Positions 1 through 8,785 of a DNA stretch of 64,000 nt are shown piece by piece. This DNA is from Euhalothece natronophila Z-M001 (GTDB lineage Bacteria > Cyanobacteriota > Cyanobacteriia > Cyanobacteriales > Rubidibacteraceae): NCBI RefSeq assembly GCF_007904085.1, contig NZ_CP042326.1, positions 1,860,001 through 1,924,000 on the forward strand, read 5' to 3'. Under the pieces are notes generated by a model, which had not been told where the DNA came from, did not search any database, and saw only the letters and a list, made by a program, of their open reading frames with translations. A program made the translations under genes and the position numbers. Each line of letters begins with the position of its first letter. Position 1 is the stretch's first letter.

Positions 1-675
1 TTTACCACTTTAGCTGAAGCAGGGGTCAATATTCGGATGATTTCCACTTCTGAAGTTAAGATTGGCTGTGTCGTGGATAAAAAAGACAGCGAGCGCGCGA
101 TTAATGCCCTCTGTGAAGCCTTTGACCTCAGTAGTTCTCCTGTTGCCCCTCACACCCCAAAACCCACCGAGAAAATCAAAAATATCCCTGTGCGAGGTGT
201 TGCCCTTGATACTAATCAGACCCAAATTGCCATTCGTCATGTTCCCGACTATCCTGGGAGAGCAGCCAAAGTATTTGGAGAGCTTGCCCAAAAGGGAATC
301 AGCGTTGATATGATTATCCAATCACAGCGATCGCGCTTGATTAATCAAGTTCCTAGTCGTGATATTGCCTTTACAGTTTCTAAAATAGACGCGGAAATTA
401 CCCGACAAACCTTAGAAAGCCTCCTTCCTGAAATTGGCGCACAAGATGTTTTAGTGGAAGAAGACATTGCTAAAGTTAGCTTAGTCGGGGCGGGAATGGT
501 TGGAACCCCTGGGGTAGCAGCTACCATGTTTAAGGCACTTGCCCAGCAACAAATCAATATTCAAATGATCACCACCTCTGAAATTAAAATTAGCTGTGTG
601 GTTGCCAAATCTCAAGGAGAAACTGCTTTAAGGGTTATTCATCAAGTTTTTAATCTCCATCAGCCTGATCATTGA
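1..675 (+). CDS. lysC: Aspartate kinase, C-terminal part (regulatory ACT domains)
   Basis: Partial gene; its 5' end lies before the window. Aspartate kinase phosphorylates aspartate, the first step to lysine, threonine and methionine. Only the allosteric region is visible: the end of one ACT unit (GVNIRMISTSEVKIGCVV), a linker, then a second ACT pair beginning near GVALDTNQTQIAI and closing with INIQMITTSEIKISCVV. Duplicated ACT pairs are typical of cyanobacterial LysC, where they bind feedback amino acids. The frame is open from base 1 and stops with TGA at 673-675. That stop lies directly against the hairpin end of an IS element, so the last residues could have been altered by the insertion. 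Confidence 0.93.
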   Translation, partial: FTTLAEAGVNIRMISTSEVKIGCVVDKKDSERAINALCEAFDLSSSPVAPHTPKPTEKIKNIPVRGVALDTNQTQIAIRHVPDYPGRAAKVFGELAQKGISVDMIIQSQRSRLINQVPSRDIAFTVSKIDAEITRQTLESLLPEIGAQDVLVEEDIAKVSLVGAGMVGTPGVAATMFKALAQQQINIQMITTSEIKISCVVAKSQGETALRVIHQVFNLHQPDH

Positions 676-679
676 CGCT

Positions 680-860
680 CTCCCACTAAATCAGAGATTA
701 TAGTGGGAGATTCTTGCTTCTAACTACTAGAAACTAGGTTTCCAGCAGACGAGTCCGCTTGCCCCAATTGTTCGGAAACAACTGAAGTAGAAGCGGGTCT
801 CTCCACAAGCTTTGAGTCTGGCTCGAAGCCAGCCGTTCCAGTCCGCCCGACTGTACGGAG
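680..860 (-). ncRNA. Candidate omega (reRNA) guide RNA at the tnpB 3' end
   Basis: TnpB nucleases use an RNA made from the 3' end of their own gene plus the right end of the element. This segment covers the last codons of tnpB and the right-end hairpin. On top of the 680-709 stem it holds a 6-bp hairpin, CTGGCT (818-823) with AGCCAG (827-832), and a 5-bp one, TTGTT (768-772) with AACAA (777-781). The TnpB tail after the zinc finger (about residue 365 on) is low-complexity and unlike a folded domain, as expected if the DNA is constrained as RNA. The 5' limit is inferred. Confidence 0.4.
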
Positions 861-1943
861 TCCTTCTCTCAGAATGTTAATCGCGGCATTTTCATCTCTA
901 TCCAATTTAGTCCCACACTGACAAGCATGGGTTCTAGTTGATAGAGACTTTTTCACAATTCGACCGCAATTAGAGCATTCTTGAGAAGTGTAGTGAGGAG
1001 GAACAGCCACCGCTACTTTCCCAAACTTTTGTGCAAAATACTCTAACCACACTCGGAACTGATACCAACCAACATCTGAGATTGACTTAGCTAGACAGTG
1101 GTTCTTAACCATGTTAGACACCTTTAAGTTTTCATAGGCGATGAAGTCGTTAGACTTCACTACGCAACGCGCCAGTCTCAAGGCGTGTTCTTTACGTTGC
1201 CTACTTATTCTTAAATGTGCTTTACCTAACTTCTGTCTAGCTTTTCTGCGATTAGATGATCCTTTCTGTTTCTTAGAAAGACGGCGTTGAAGCCGTTTTA
1301 ATTTCTGTTCTCCCTCTCTAAAGAAACGAGGATTAGGTTCTTTATGACCATCAGAGTCAGTATAGAAGGATTCTAAACCAACATCTAATCCTATGGTTCT
1401 CTTGGTGGGTTCTAATTGTTCTTTTACCTCTGTATTAATCAGGAATTGACAATAGTAACCGTCAGCCCTGCGAAGTAACCGTACTCGTTTAATTTCATCA
1501 GGATGATAGAAGTGTAAGTCTCTAGTTCCAACTAATTTCACCCGACCAATGCCTTTTTTGTCAGTGAAAGTTATATGCTTTCGGGTATTTAGGTCGAGCT
1601 TCCAGCCAGATGTTTTATATTCAACACTGCGGTTGTTTTTTTGGAACTGAGGATACCCTTTCTTTCCATTAATTCCTTTTTTACAGTTGTCATAGAACCG
1701 ACTAATTGAAGACCAAGCTCGTTCAGCAGCAGACTGTCTTGCCATAGAGTTTAGTTCTTTAGCCCAAGAAAACTCCTCTGCCAATTGTTTACAGAGTTTG
1801 TTGAGAGCGTATTTATTAACGCCTTGATTGTCCATCCAGTAACGAATGCACTTATTTCGGATGAATTGTGTCGTCCGAATTGCTTCGTCAATGGCTTGAG
1901 TTTGAGCTTTTTTGGCTTTGACCTTAAACTCTAAGACAAACAT
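720..1943 (-). CDS. tnpB: RNA-guided TnpB nuclease (IS605 OrfB family)
   Basis: A 407-residue, apparently intact TnpB. The N-terminal helix-turn-helix/wedge region (MFVLEFKVKAKKAQ) is followed by a RuvC-like nuclease with Asp187 in TIGLDVGLE, Glu271 in IAYENLKV and Asp350 in LDRDENAAINIL. A zinc finger lies between the last two (Cys323, Cys326, Cys341, Cys343). All catalytic and metal residues are present. TnpB proteins cut DNA next to a target-adjacent motif under guidance of a 3'-derived RNA and are ancestors of Cas12. No tnpA accompanies it. The final 40 or so residues overlap the presumed guide RNA. Confidence 0.93.
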   Translation of the reverse strand: MFVLEFKVKAKKAQTQAIDEAIRTTQFIRNKCIRYWMDNQGVNKYALNKLCKQLAEEFSWAKELNSMARQSAAERAWSSISRFYDNCKKGINGKKGYPQFQKNNRSVEYKTSGWKLDLNTRKHITFTDKKGIGRVKLVGTRDLHFYHPDEIKRVRLLRRADGYYCQFLINTEVKEQLEPTKRTIGLDVGLESFYTDSDGHKEPNPRFFREGEQKLKRLQRRLSKKQKGSSNRRKARQKLGKAHLRISRQRKEHALRLARCVVKSNDFIAYENLKVSNMVKNHCLAKSISDVGWYQFRVWLEYFAQKFGKVAVAVPPHYTSQECSNCGRIVKKSLSTRTHACQCGTKLDRDENAAINILREGLRTVGRTGTAGFEPDSKLVERPASTSVVSEQLGQADSSAGNLVSSS

Positions 1944-2090
1944 CTTATGCTGAACTTTGTGGTTAAATTAATTCTAACACAAAAGATTTAAGGTTGTCCT
2001 GTCGGACTTTATTTTTTTGGGCGACGATTCATCTCCCATTAACCTGACGGTATAATGGGAGTCTTCTCATCGCATCAAGATAAACTATTC

Positions 2091-2483
2091 TTAAGCCATC
2101 GCCATACATTCAATTTCAATTAAAGCCCCTTTCGGCAACCGAGACACTTCCACACAAGCACGAGCAGGGGCTGTTTCAGGATCCAAATAAGAGCCATAAA
2201 CCTCATTAACCGTGCTGAAATTGCTTAAATCCGTTAAGTAAATGGTCATTTTGACAACATGGTTCCAATCGACCCCAGCTGCGGTTAAAATTGCCTCAAG
2301 ATTGCTCATTACCTGTTTAGTTTGGGCAACAATATCTCCCTCGCCGACTAGAGAACCCGTTTTTGCATCTAACGCCACTTGTCCAGACACAAAAATTAAT
2401 TCCCCAGTCATAGCAACTGCTTGATTGTAGGGGCCAACGGGGGCAGCAGCTTGTTCACTCTTAATAATACGTTTATTGGTCAT
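2091..2483 (-). CDS. ridA: RidA family reactive intermediate/imine deaminase
   Basis: A 130-residue YjgF/YER057c/UK114 protein of normal length. RidA hydrolyses reactive enamine/imine intermediates such as 2-aminoacrylate that PLP enzymes release. Family hallmarks are an N-terminal block with PVGPYNQAV, a central GQVALD segment and a C-terminal block ARACVEVSRLPKGALIEIE that carries the conserved active-site arginine and glutamate. It is cytosolic and acts as a trimer in known members. It is followed 17 bases downstream of the CPBP gene on the same strand, so the two may be cotranscribed. Confidence 0.93.
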   Translation of the reverse strand: MTNKRIIKSEQAAAPVGPYNQAVAMTGELIFVSGQVALDAKTGSLVGEGDIVAQTKQVMSNLEAILTAAGVDWNHVVKMTIYLTDLSNFSTVNEVYGSYLDPETAPARACVEVSRLPKGALIEIECMAMA

Positions 2484-2500
2484 TTGTTATTGGGTCACTG

Positions 2501-3076
2501 CTAACGGTTTTCAAGTTTCCAGAGTAAACCAGAAACAAAATTAGTCATAATATGGGCAATAATCGGAATTAATAAATTCCCCGTAGCAATCATAACGGCT
2601 CCTAATACAAATCCGACGCTTGTTGCCCAAACTCCATAGGGCCATTGTTGTGCGCCACCGAGATGAAGCACACCAAACAAAACACTAGAAATAATAACTG
2701 CTATAATCCCTGATCCTAACGCTGGAATCATGACACCGCGAAATAACAGTTCTTCACTTAACCCCGGTAATAAGCCGAGCCAAATACTATCAGGAAGGGC
2801 TAAGGGTTTTAAGACTAAGTTTAAGTAATACTGTGCGCTTTCTCGATACGCTGGCCAAATTCTATAAATTAAGCCACTGGCTAAAATAATTCCTGTAGCC
2901 AAACCTAATCCAATTAAAACAGCTTCTAGGGTAAAGCTCAAGGGAAACAAAGCAACTGATCCCAGATATTGCCAAACCTTAGCCACTAAAAGTAATAAAA
3001 TCGCAGTAACCCCCATAATCGTTAAGACCTGGGGACGGGTTAACGGCTCAAATTCAGAATTGTTCGGATTAGTCAC
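2501..3076 (-). CDS. CPBP family intramembrane glutamic endopeptidase (Abi/CAAX-like)
   Basis: A 191-residue polytopic membrane protein. The CPBP signature is visible: EELLFRG (motif 1, paired Glu plus Arg, about residue 108), then GVLHLGG (motif 2 His) and a late HIMTNF (motif 3 His-Asn). These residues form the membrane-embedded active site in the Rce1/CAAX protease family. About five hydrophobic segments are visible. Substrates in cyanobacteria are mostly unknown. It lies 12 bases downstream of the DUF3326 gene and just before ridA, suggesting one minus-strand operon. Confidence 0.88.
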   Translation of the reverse strand: MTNPNNSEFEPLTRPQVLTIMGVTAILLLLVAKVWQYLGSVALFPLSFTLEAVLIGLGLATGIILASGLIYRIWPAYRESAQYYLNLVLKPLALPDSIWLGLLPGLSEELLFRGVMIPALGSGIIAVIISSVLFGVLHLGGAQQWPYGVWATSVGFVLGAVMIATGNLLIPIIAHIMTNFVSGLLWKLENR

Positions 3077-3088
3077 GATAATAATTGG

Positions 3089-4144
3089 TTAATTTAAGCG
3101 ACACAAAGACGATACAGAAACACGCAACGCATCAGGATTAATCCCGCCACGTTGAGCCACCAGTACCCCTAACGCTTCTAAGTAAGAATTTACTCGAATG
3201 GATTTGATCCCAAGCGATTCAGGGGCTACTTCCATTGTAGTTTGGTTGTCTTCCACTGCGATAATTGAACTGGAGAATTGACTAAAATTAATAATGGCAC
3301 TTCCCCCAGCCGCGTTCGCTGGAATGACTACAGCATCAACATCTTTGGCGGTGATATCAGAGGGAGATAAAAGGTTAGATTTGACAAATTGGGGGGCGCG
3401 AGATAATCCCACTAATACACAGGGAAGAAAGGTATAGCCTAATTCTTCGGCGGCAGCGCGAGGAGAAAGATTTGGATCAGGGGGAAGGGGACTTAATGCC
3501 GGGGCATGGGCGCAAGGAATTTGAAATTCTCGTACAATGAGATGGGAAATAATGGCTTCAGTGCCAGCCAGGGCATCAACTCCTTTGCCTTGTCGATAGT
3601 TGGCTAGGGCTTCTGATTCAGGATCATCAGGAAAACGGGCAATAACCGCGATCGCGCTAACGTTTCCTTTCTCAATTAAAGTTTCGGCTGCTCGTAATAA
3701 ACTATCGGGCTGTCCAATGGTTCCCCAACTAGCCCCAGAATTAGCGGTTCGTAGTTGCACATTTAAGGGGCTATCTGTTACCACATAGTCACCGATATTC
3801 ACGCCAAGGGTTGTTTTAACGGCTTCTGCTGCTTGCCTGTGCCGTAATTGTAAATCGGCTTCGATCCCTTGATCAAAAATTAACCCCACTCGATTTTGAT
3901 GCACAGGGCGTAATCCCCACTGATTGGCGGCAAAGCGATCTAAGCCATAGCCTTCCACGTAATATAAATTAGGCAGTGACCAATATAATTGTGCGCCATT
4001 GAGAACATTGGGATGGGTAATGAGGCGATCACTGATCTGCGCGATCGCGCGAGCAACAGGTAAAGCATCCCCAGCATACCCACCAATGCTAGCACCAATC
4101 CCAGTGGGAACCATCATAACCACTGTAAATGGACGTTGTGACAC
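3089..4144 (-). CDS. DUF3326 domain-containing protein
   Basis: A 351-residue soluble protein that I recognise as the DUF3326 family, common in cyanobacteria and of unknown function. It starts with MVPTGIGASIGGYAGDALP and has a glycine-rich TGIGASIGG segment that could bind a phosphate or nucleotide; that is inference. It also has a NAAGGSAIINFSQFSSSIIAVEDN region near the C-terminus. There is no signal peptide or membrane segment. It lies between the small gene at 4148 (3 bases away) and the CPBP protease gene, all on the minus strand. Confidence 0.82.
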   Translation of the reverse strand: MSQRPFTVVMMVPTGIGASIGGYAGDALPVARAIAQISDRLITHPNVLNGAQLYWSLPNLYYVEGYGLDRFAANQWGLRPVHQNRVGLIFDQGIEADLQLRHRQAAEAVKTTLGVNIGDYVVTDSPLNVQLRTANSGASWGTIGQPDSLLRAAETLIEKGNVSAIAVIARFPDDPESEALANYRQGKGVDALAGTEAIISHLIVREFQIPCAHAPALSPLPPDPNLSPRAAAEELGYTFLPCVLVGLSRAPQFVKSNLLSPSDITAKDVDAVVIPANAAGGSAIINFSQFSSSIIAVEDNQTTMEVAPESLGIKSIRVNSYLEALGVLVAQRGGINPDALRVSVSSLCRLN

Positions 4145-4147
4145 GAT

Positions 4148-4321
4148 TTACGGTTGAGTAACGATGGCTTCTACTTGCGCTTTTTTCTGATCGGAATCAA
4201 CCTTGGTAATTGCCCACCGTAAGGGCTTCCCTCGTTTGGCCAATTCTTTTTCAATTTCCTGCTGGAGGGTGATCGGCGTTTCAGTGAGATCAATTTCTGC
4301 TTCAATAAAGTGAGTTGTCAT
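4148..4321 (-). CDS. Small conserved cyanobacterial protein
   Basis: A 57-residue soluble protein beginning MTTHFIEAEIDL. I chose the ATG at 4321 rather than the longer frame to 4405, because the upstream 28 codons (MIKQLKTSLLREK...) look like translated intergenic DNA and include a TATAGCAGTTTTC sequence repeated elsewhere in this window. The protein has a mixed alpha/beta pattern (EAEIDL, LRWAITKVDSDQKKAQVEAIV). I know similar short cyanobacterial proteins but no function. It is 3 bases upstream of the DUF3326 gene, so probably its operon partner. Confidence 0.6.
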   Translation of the reverse strand: MTTHFIEAEIDLTETPITLQQEIEKELAKRGKPLRWAITKVDSDQKKAQVEAIVTQP

Positions 4322-4425
4322 CAGTATCTGTTTATTAAATGCATCTTTAAGGAGTAATATAGCAGTTTTCTCCCTCAGAAGGGACGTTTTTAATTGTTTT
4401 ATCACCTAGGTTTCCTGAAACGGGA

Positions 4426-4455
4426 TTAGAAAAAAGGCTGTGTTAGGCTTATACT
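4426..4455 (+). promoter_or_regulatory. Possible ancestral hsp70 promoter at the intron's left edge
   Basis: A TATACT -10-like hexamer (4450-4455) follows a weak TTAGAA -35-like hexamer (4426-4431) with an 18-base spacer. It sits 6 bases before the group II intron. If real, it once drove the Hsp70-family gene now 2.6 kb away. The -35 match is weak, so this is a suggestion only. Confidence 0.3.
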
Positions 4456-5254
4456 CTAGTGGTGCGACACGAAAAAGGGTTACTTACTTTGTAATTTTCC
4501 CTGTCGCATTTTGAGAGTGAGACCCTCAGAAAGTCTCTACCCTAGTGTGCAAGGGTATGTCCGCCTCCAACTGCGTAGCTAGTAACGGCTGAGTGGAAAG
4601 CAGGAGGTCAAATGCAACTCGCTGGATTATGACCTGCCAGAAAGGTGAGTGCTAGGACAAGTTCAGCACGGTGAGCGAGAGCTAAGTGTCCGATGAGCCG
4701 TCGTTATATGAGTCCCTGTAAGTTAAGGTCTAGTGCCGAGCAGGTAGTGAAACAGGGGGTTAGCAGTGAAAGTGAGAGCAAGTAGCTGGTCGTTAAGGGC
4801 GATGGTCAGGTTTTACTCCCACTAGTAGTAAAACAAAGGTTAACTTCCGTGTACTAAGTTAACTAGCACACCGTAACACCCTCGGCGGATAGGACACCAC
4901 CTAACCTGAGCGTATCTCTCGAATGCGAAACGTGGTAAGCCCTTAAGGGTCTGGTCTCGACCAGTAAGCCAACCGTAAGGAAAGCCTAATTCCCTTGGGG
5001 GAAGAGGATAACTTAAGAAGCGAATGCCGTTAGCCGTCTCTGGGCAGGGAGTCATTGAGAACCCGATTTCGGAATCAACCGATAACTTGGTGGCACTTAA
5101 GCAAGAGCTTGAAGGCAAGAGGAAAGCCCGACAGGGTATAACTCGACGGATAGGGGTTCAAAATTTTCCCCACCCGAAAGGGGAGCTAACTTAAGTTCAG
5201 GTGAACTCTCTGAGTTCCAAAGCGAAGTGACCAAATTCTTGTAGGAAAAGTTAG

Positions 5255-6967
5255 ATGTTGTTTACAACAAACGTAACTCTTGAAAATCATGCGGAATGCT
5301 GGCACAGTCTCGACTGGCGCAAAGCTAACCGTGTGGTTCGGAATCTGAGGCGACGGATATTCAGAGCTACCCGTGAAGGCAACCTGAAAAAGGTTCGTAG
5401 TTTACAGAAGCTGTTGCTCAAGTCTTTCTCCAATCTGGTGTTAGCCATAAGGCGATGCACTCAAGAGAATCAAGGCAAACGCACAGCAGGAATCGACGGT
5501 CGAATTGCCCTGAGTCCGAAAGAACGGTGGGAACTTGTCTGTGAGTTACAGGTTCTAAATGACACCATTGCGTCACCCACCCGACGGATTCAGATACCTA
5601 AACCGAATGGCAAAAAGCGTCCTCTAGGTATCCCTATCGTGACCGACCGCATTCGACAAGCGGTTGTAAAGTCTGCTCTCGAACCTCACTGGGAGGCTAA
5701 GTTTGAACCGTCTTCATACGGTTTCAGACCTGGAAGGAGTCCACACGATGCACTTGCACGGGTAAAAGACCTAACCAAACAAAGCCCACAGGGTTTACCC
5801 CCTAAGAAACAGTGGATAGTAGATGCTGACATTAAGGGATGCTTTGATAATATCGACCACCAGCACCTAATGGGAGTCATAGGCAACTTCCCTGCAAGGA
5901 AGTTAATCAATTCATGGCTCAAGGCAGGATACGTTGAGAAAGGAAACTTTCATCCTACCGATGAGGGAACACCCCAAGGCGGAGTCATCAGCCCTCTGTT
6001 AGCCAATATCAGCTTACACGGTTTGGAAAACGCACTAGGTGTTAAATGGATGGTTCGGAAGGGTAATACAAAGAGCGGTATATACGCCACCCTTGCTCGC
6101 TCAAAACGAGCTGTTATCAGATTTGCAGATGACTTCATAATCCTATGTGAATCAGAGGAAGACGCAAAATCAGCCAAAGAGGAAGCCAACGCATTCTTAT
6201 CCGAGCGAGGACTCCATCTCTCTGAAGAAAAGACAAAAATCTGTCACCTCAATGATGGATTCGATTACTTAGGGTTTCATGTCCACAGGTATCCTGATAA
6301 GCAAAAGGATAGTGAATATATTACCCTTATCACCCCTAGTGCTGATAAAGTTAAGGAGACAAGACAACAACTCAGAGAGATTTGGCTACAGGCAAAAGGC
6401 AAACCTACAGAATGGATAATACAAAAACTAAACCCCATAATCAGGGGTAAGGCTAATTACTGGAACAAGGTTAGTAGCTCCAAAGTATTCCAAGAACTGG
6501 ATAATTATATTTTCAGAAGGGAATGTTGCTTTATTAACAGACAGCACCCCACCAAGCCTAAATACTGGAAAAAAGAACGCTACTACGGGAGATTTAACCT
6601 TAATCGACCTGACAGCAAATGGTACTTTGGTAGTAAAACGAATGGAATGTATCTAATACAATTCTCTGAGTTCAATATAGAATACCATAAAGCAGTACCA
6701 TACGATTATACTCCTTACAACCCCGACCCAGTAGTTCAAGAACACTTTAAGAAGAAAAACCATTCTGAGGCGACTAAATTAAATAAAAGGAATCAAAGGT
6801 TAGCCAATAAACAGGGTTACAAATGCCCTCACTGCGGTGAATCTCTATTCAATGGAGAGCCTTACGATGTTCATCATCGTGTTCCTAAAAAAGATGGCGG
6901 TAGCGATAAAATCTCTAATTTGGTGATACTCCATCGTGAATGCCACAAAGCAACTCACCACGGGTAG
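5255..6967 (+). CDS. ltrA: Group II intron-encoded reverse transcriptase/maturase with HNH domain
   Basis: A 570-residue intact multifunctional protein. In order: an RT domain (conserved RPLGIPIVTDRIRQ, SSYGFRPGRSPHDA, then the polymerase motif RFADDFIILC with the paired aspartates), a maturase X/GIIM region (IIRGKANYWNKV), and a C-terminal HNH endonuclease (CPHCGE, then DVHHRVPKKDGGSD and LHRECHKATH). It helps the intron RNA fold, then copies it into DNA during retrohoming. The ATG at 5255 follows a GGAAAAG ribosome site. All domains needed for mobility appear present, so the element may be active. Confidence 0.96.
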   Translation: MLFTTNVTLENHAECWHSLDWRKANRVVRNLRRRIFRATREGNLKKVRSLQKLLLKSFSNLVLAIRRCTQENQGKRTAGIDGRIALSPKERWELVCELQVLNDTIASPTRRIQIPKPNGKKRPLGIPIVTDRIRQAVVKSALEPHWEAKFEPSSYGFRPGRSPHDALARVKDLTKQSPQGLPPKKQWIVDADIKGCFDNIDHQHLMGVIGNFPARKLINSWLKAGYVEKGNFHPTDEGTPQGGVISPLLANISLHGLENALGVKWMVRKGNTKSGIYATLARSKRAVIRFADDFIILCESEEDAKSAKEEANAFLSERGLHLSEEKTKICHLNDGFDYLGFHVHRYPDKQKDSEYITLITPSADKVKETRQQLREIWLQAKGKPTEWIIQKLNPIIRGKANYWNKVSSSKVFQELDNYIFRRECCFINRQHPTKPKYWKKERYYGRFNLNRPDSKWYFGSKTNGMYLIQFSEFNIEYHKAVPYDYTPYNPDPVVQEHFKKKNHSEATKLNKRNQRLANKQGYKCPHCGESLFNGEPYDVHHRVPKKDGGSDKISNLVILHRECHKATHHG

Positions 6968-6980
6968 CTTGTGTTTGCTT

Positions 6981-7014
6981 GAGCCGTATGCGGTGAAAGT
7001 CGCACGTACGGTTC
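6981..7014 (+). ncRNA. Group II intron domain V
   Basis: The 34-nt catalytic hairpin starts GAGCCGTATGCG, has a GTGAAAGT apical part and returns with CGCACGTACGGTTC. The AGC catalytic triad is at 6982-6984. Domain VI follows directly at about 7020-7075. Confidence 0.92.
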
Positions 7015-7108
7015 TTAGGGGGGAAAGAGACCAAGATGTTATTCTGTAAGGGTAATATCAAGGTCTCTGACCTACCCGACATAGTGGTACTATAAAACGG
7101 CTTGAAAG

Positions 7109-8716
7109 ATGACGGAAGGTGCAAACTACGCGATCGACTTTGGAACGAGTAACACTGTAATTACTCGTTGGAATGCAACCACAGAAGAAGCAGAGGTAGT
7201 TCTTCTCTCGGGAATCTCTCAACAGTTACCGAATAATCCGCCGTTGATTCCTAGTTTACTCTATGTGGAAGAGGCAAATGATCAGAAAGTGGTGGTTGGT
7301 CAAGCGGTGCGCGATCGCGCTTTGGATGTTAAGTCAGACCCCCGTTTCTTTCGTAGCTTTAAGAGAGGAATTGCTGCCCCGGTACAAGGTTTTCTCCCAG
7401 AATTAGACGGCAAAACTGTAACGTTTGAACAAGCAGGAGAATGGTTTTTAAGGGCGTTAACCCAACAACTGCAACAGGAAGCAAAAACGGACATTGAATC
7501 ATTGGTGTTAACCGTTCCCGTTGATAGTTTTGAAGCCTATCGCAACTGGTTAACTCAAGTTTGTAGCAATCTAGAGGCAAAGCAAATTCGTCTCCTAGAT
7601 GAATCTACAGCAGCAGCGTTAGGCTATGGAACCGCCCAGCAACAGGTTTTACTTGTGATTGACTTTGGTGGGGGAACGGTTGATTTTTCTCTAGTGCAAT
7701 TAAACTTAGGAGAGGAAGGAAAACAGCCTCTTGGTTTTATTTTGAAATGGGGAGATAAGTTATTAGGGGAAAAGTCGTCTCAGAAAGTGAAAACAGCGCG
7801 AGTCTATGGGAAAGCAGGGGCAAATTTAGGAGGGAGTGATATTGATGATTGGTTAGTTGATTATTTTGTGAAAACCCAAGGAATTGAAAAGTCAGCATTA
7901 ACCACACGTTTAGCAGAACGGTTAAAGGTACAGCTATCTTCGCAGGAGGAAGCCGAAGAAGTCTATTTTGATGAGACAACTTTAGATACCCTAGAGTTAA
8001 AATTAAAGCGCGATCAGTTAGAGGAGATTTTACAAGAGCATCAATTTTTCGCACAACTCGATGATTTGATGACTCAAGTCTTGCAACAAGGACGACGCAA
8101 TGGGATTGAAGCTTCAGAAATTCAGTCCGTTTTATTAGTAGGGGGAAGCGTCCAAATTCCAGCAGTGCAAAACTGGTTACAAGGGTATTTTGAGGAAAGT
8201 AAAATTAAGTGTGATCGTCCTTTCAGCGCGATCGCGTCAGGAGCTTTACAATTAAGTCAAGGGTTAGAATTAAAAGATTTTCTCTATCACAGCTACGGCG
8301 TTCGCTATTGGAATTATCGAGAAAATAAACACAGTTGGCATCCTATTATTAAAGCAGGACAACCCTATCCCATGACAACCCCTGTCGAATTAACCCTTGG
8401 CGCTTCTGTGGATAATCAGCCTAGTATTGAATTAGTAATTGGAGAATTAGGGTCAGAAAATACAGGGCGTACAGAGGTCTATTTTGATGGTAATCGTTTG
8501 GTGACAAAAACAATAGAAGATGAAGAAACTAATGTCATTCCTTTAAATGAAGATGCAAAAACTATTGCTAATTTAAATCCTCCAGGAAGCCCAGGGCGCG
8601 ATCGCGTTAAAATTAAATTTTGGGTTGACCAACAGCGATCTTTAAAAATTACTGTCGAAGATTTGCTCACCCAGCAGATATTATTACAAGACCAAATTGT
8701 TACCGAACTAAGTTAA
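7109..8716 (+). CDS. Hsp70 family (DnaK-like) protein
   Basis: A 535-residue Hsp70-family ATPase, shorter than DnaK (about 630). The actin-type nucleotide-binding domain has phosphate-1 DFGTSNTVITRW at the N-terminus, phosphate-2 LVIDFGGGTVDFSLV near residue 187, and the adenosine motif VLLVGGSVQIPAVQ near residue 345. The C-terminal 150 residues are a short substrate-binding-like region (TPVELTLGAS, LKITVEDL). Such divergent Hsp70s are common in cyanobacteria; clients are unknown. The group II intron ends 28 bases before the ATG, so expression may now depend on readthrough or splicing. Confidence 0.88.
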   Translation: MTEGANYAIDFGTSNTVITRWNATTEEAEVVLLSGISQQLPNNPPLIPSLLYVEEANDQKVVVGQAVRDRALDVKSDPRFFRSFKRGIAAPVQGFLPELDGKTVTFEQAGEWFLRALTQQLQQEAKTDIESLVLTVPVDSFEAYRNWLTQVCSNLEAKQIRLLDESTAAALGYGTAQQQVLLVIDFGGGTVDFSLVQLNLGEEGKQPLGFILKWGDKLLGEKSSQKVKTARVYGKAGANLGGSDIDDWLVDYFVKTQGIEKSALTTRLAERLKVQLSSQEEAEEVYFDETTLDTLELKLKRDQLEEILQEHQFFAQLDDLMTQVLQQGRRNGIEASEIQSVLLVGGSVQIPAVQNWLQGYFEESKIKCDRPFSAIASGALQLSQGLELKDFLYHSYGVRYWNYRENKHSWHPIIKAGQPYPMTTPVELTLGASVDNQPSIELVIGELGSENTGRTEVYFDGNRLVTKTIEDEETNVIPLNEDAKTIANLNPPGSPGRDRVKIKFWVDQQRSLKITVEDLLTQQILLQDQIVTELS

Positions 8717-8785
8717 TTTCATATTGGAGTTGATAAATTGTGACTAAGCTCACGCAATGACAATGTAGCTCAAGCCCTCGCTAGT

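Larger units (their letters stand above)
676..2066 (-). mobile_element. IS200/IS605-type element carrying only tnpB
   Basis: A tnpB gene is flanked by two similar subterminal hairpins. At the tnpB 3' side CTCCCACTA (680-688) pairs with TAGTGGGAG (701-709). At the 5' side CTCCCATTA (2033-2041) pairs with TAATGGGAG (2053-2061). Both are 9-bp perfect stems with related sequence, as expected for the single-stranded ends recognised by a Y1 transposase. No tnpA is present, so movement would need a TnpA in trans. Exact tips are not certain: one end abuts the lysC stop codon, the other lies in the lysC-ridA gap. Confidence 0.8.
4462..7080 (+). mobile_element. Complete group II intron with encoded maturase
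   Basis: A 2619-nt retroelement RNA gene. The 5' end GTGCGAC matches the group II start consensus. The 5' splice site is supported by base pairing: the last exon bases CTAGTG (4456-4461, IBS1) are exactly complementary to CACTAG (4820-4825, EBS1). EBS1 lies in the loop of an 8-bp hairpin, GTTTTACT (4810-4817) with AGTAAAAC (4827-4834). Domain IV holds the RT gene. A 34-nt domain V is at 6981-7014, and a domain VI stem GAGACC/GGTCTC leads to CCTACCCGAC ending at 7080. It is in the sense orientation relative to the downstream Hsp70-family gene. Confidence 0.93.

Noticed and set aside
4537-4548. GTGTGCAAGGGT as the group II intron 5' end
   Set aside because: GTGCGAC at 4462 fits the consensus and the bases before it pair exactly with EBS1 in a hairpin loop; the later GTGTG has no matching exon pairing.
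5136-5141. GTATAA as EBS2 pairing with TTATAC of the 5' exon
   Set aside because: EBS2 should lie 5' of EBS1 in domain I, but this segment is 3' of it. I could not place EBS2 with confidence.
8717-8785. Terminator between the hsp70-like gene and sbcC
   Set aside because: No convincing stem with a T run was seen in this short convergent gap.
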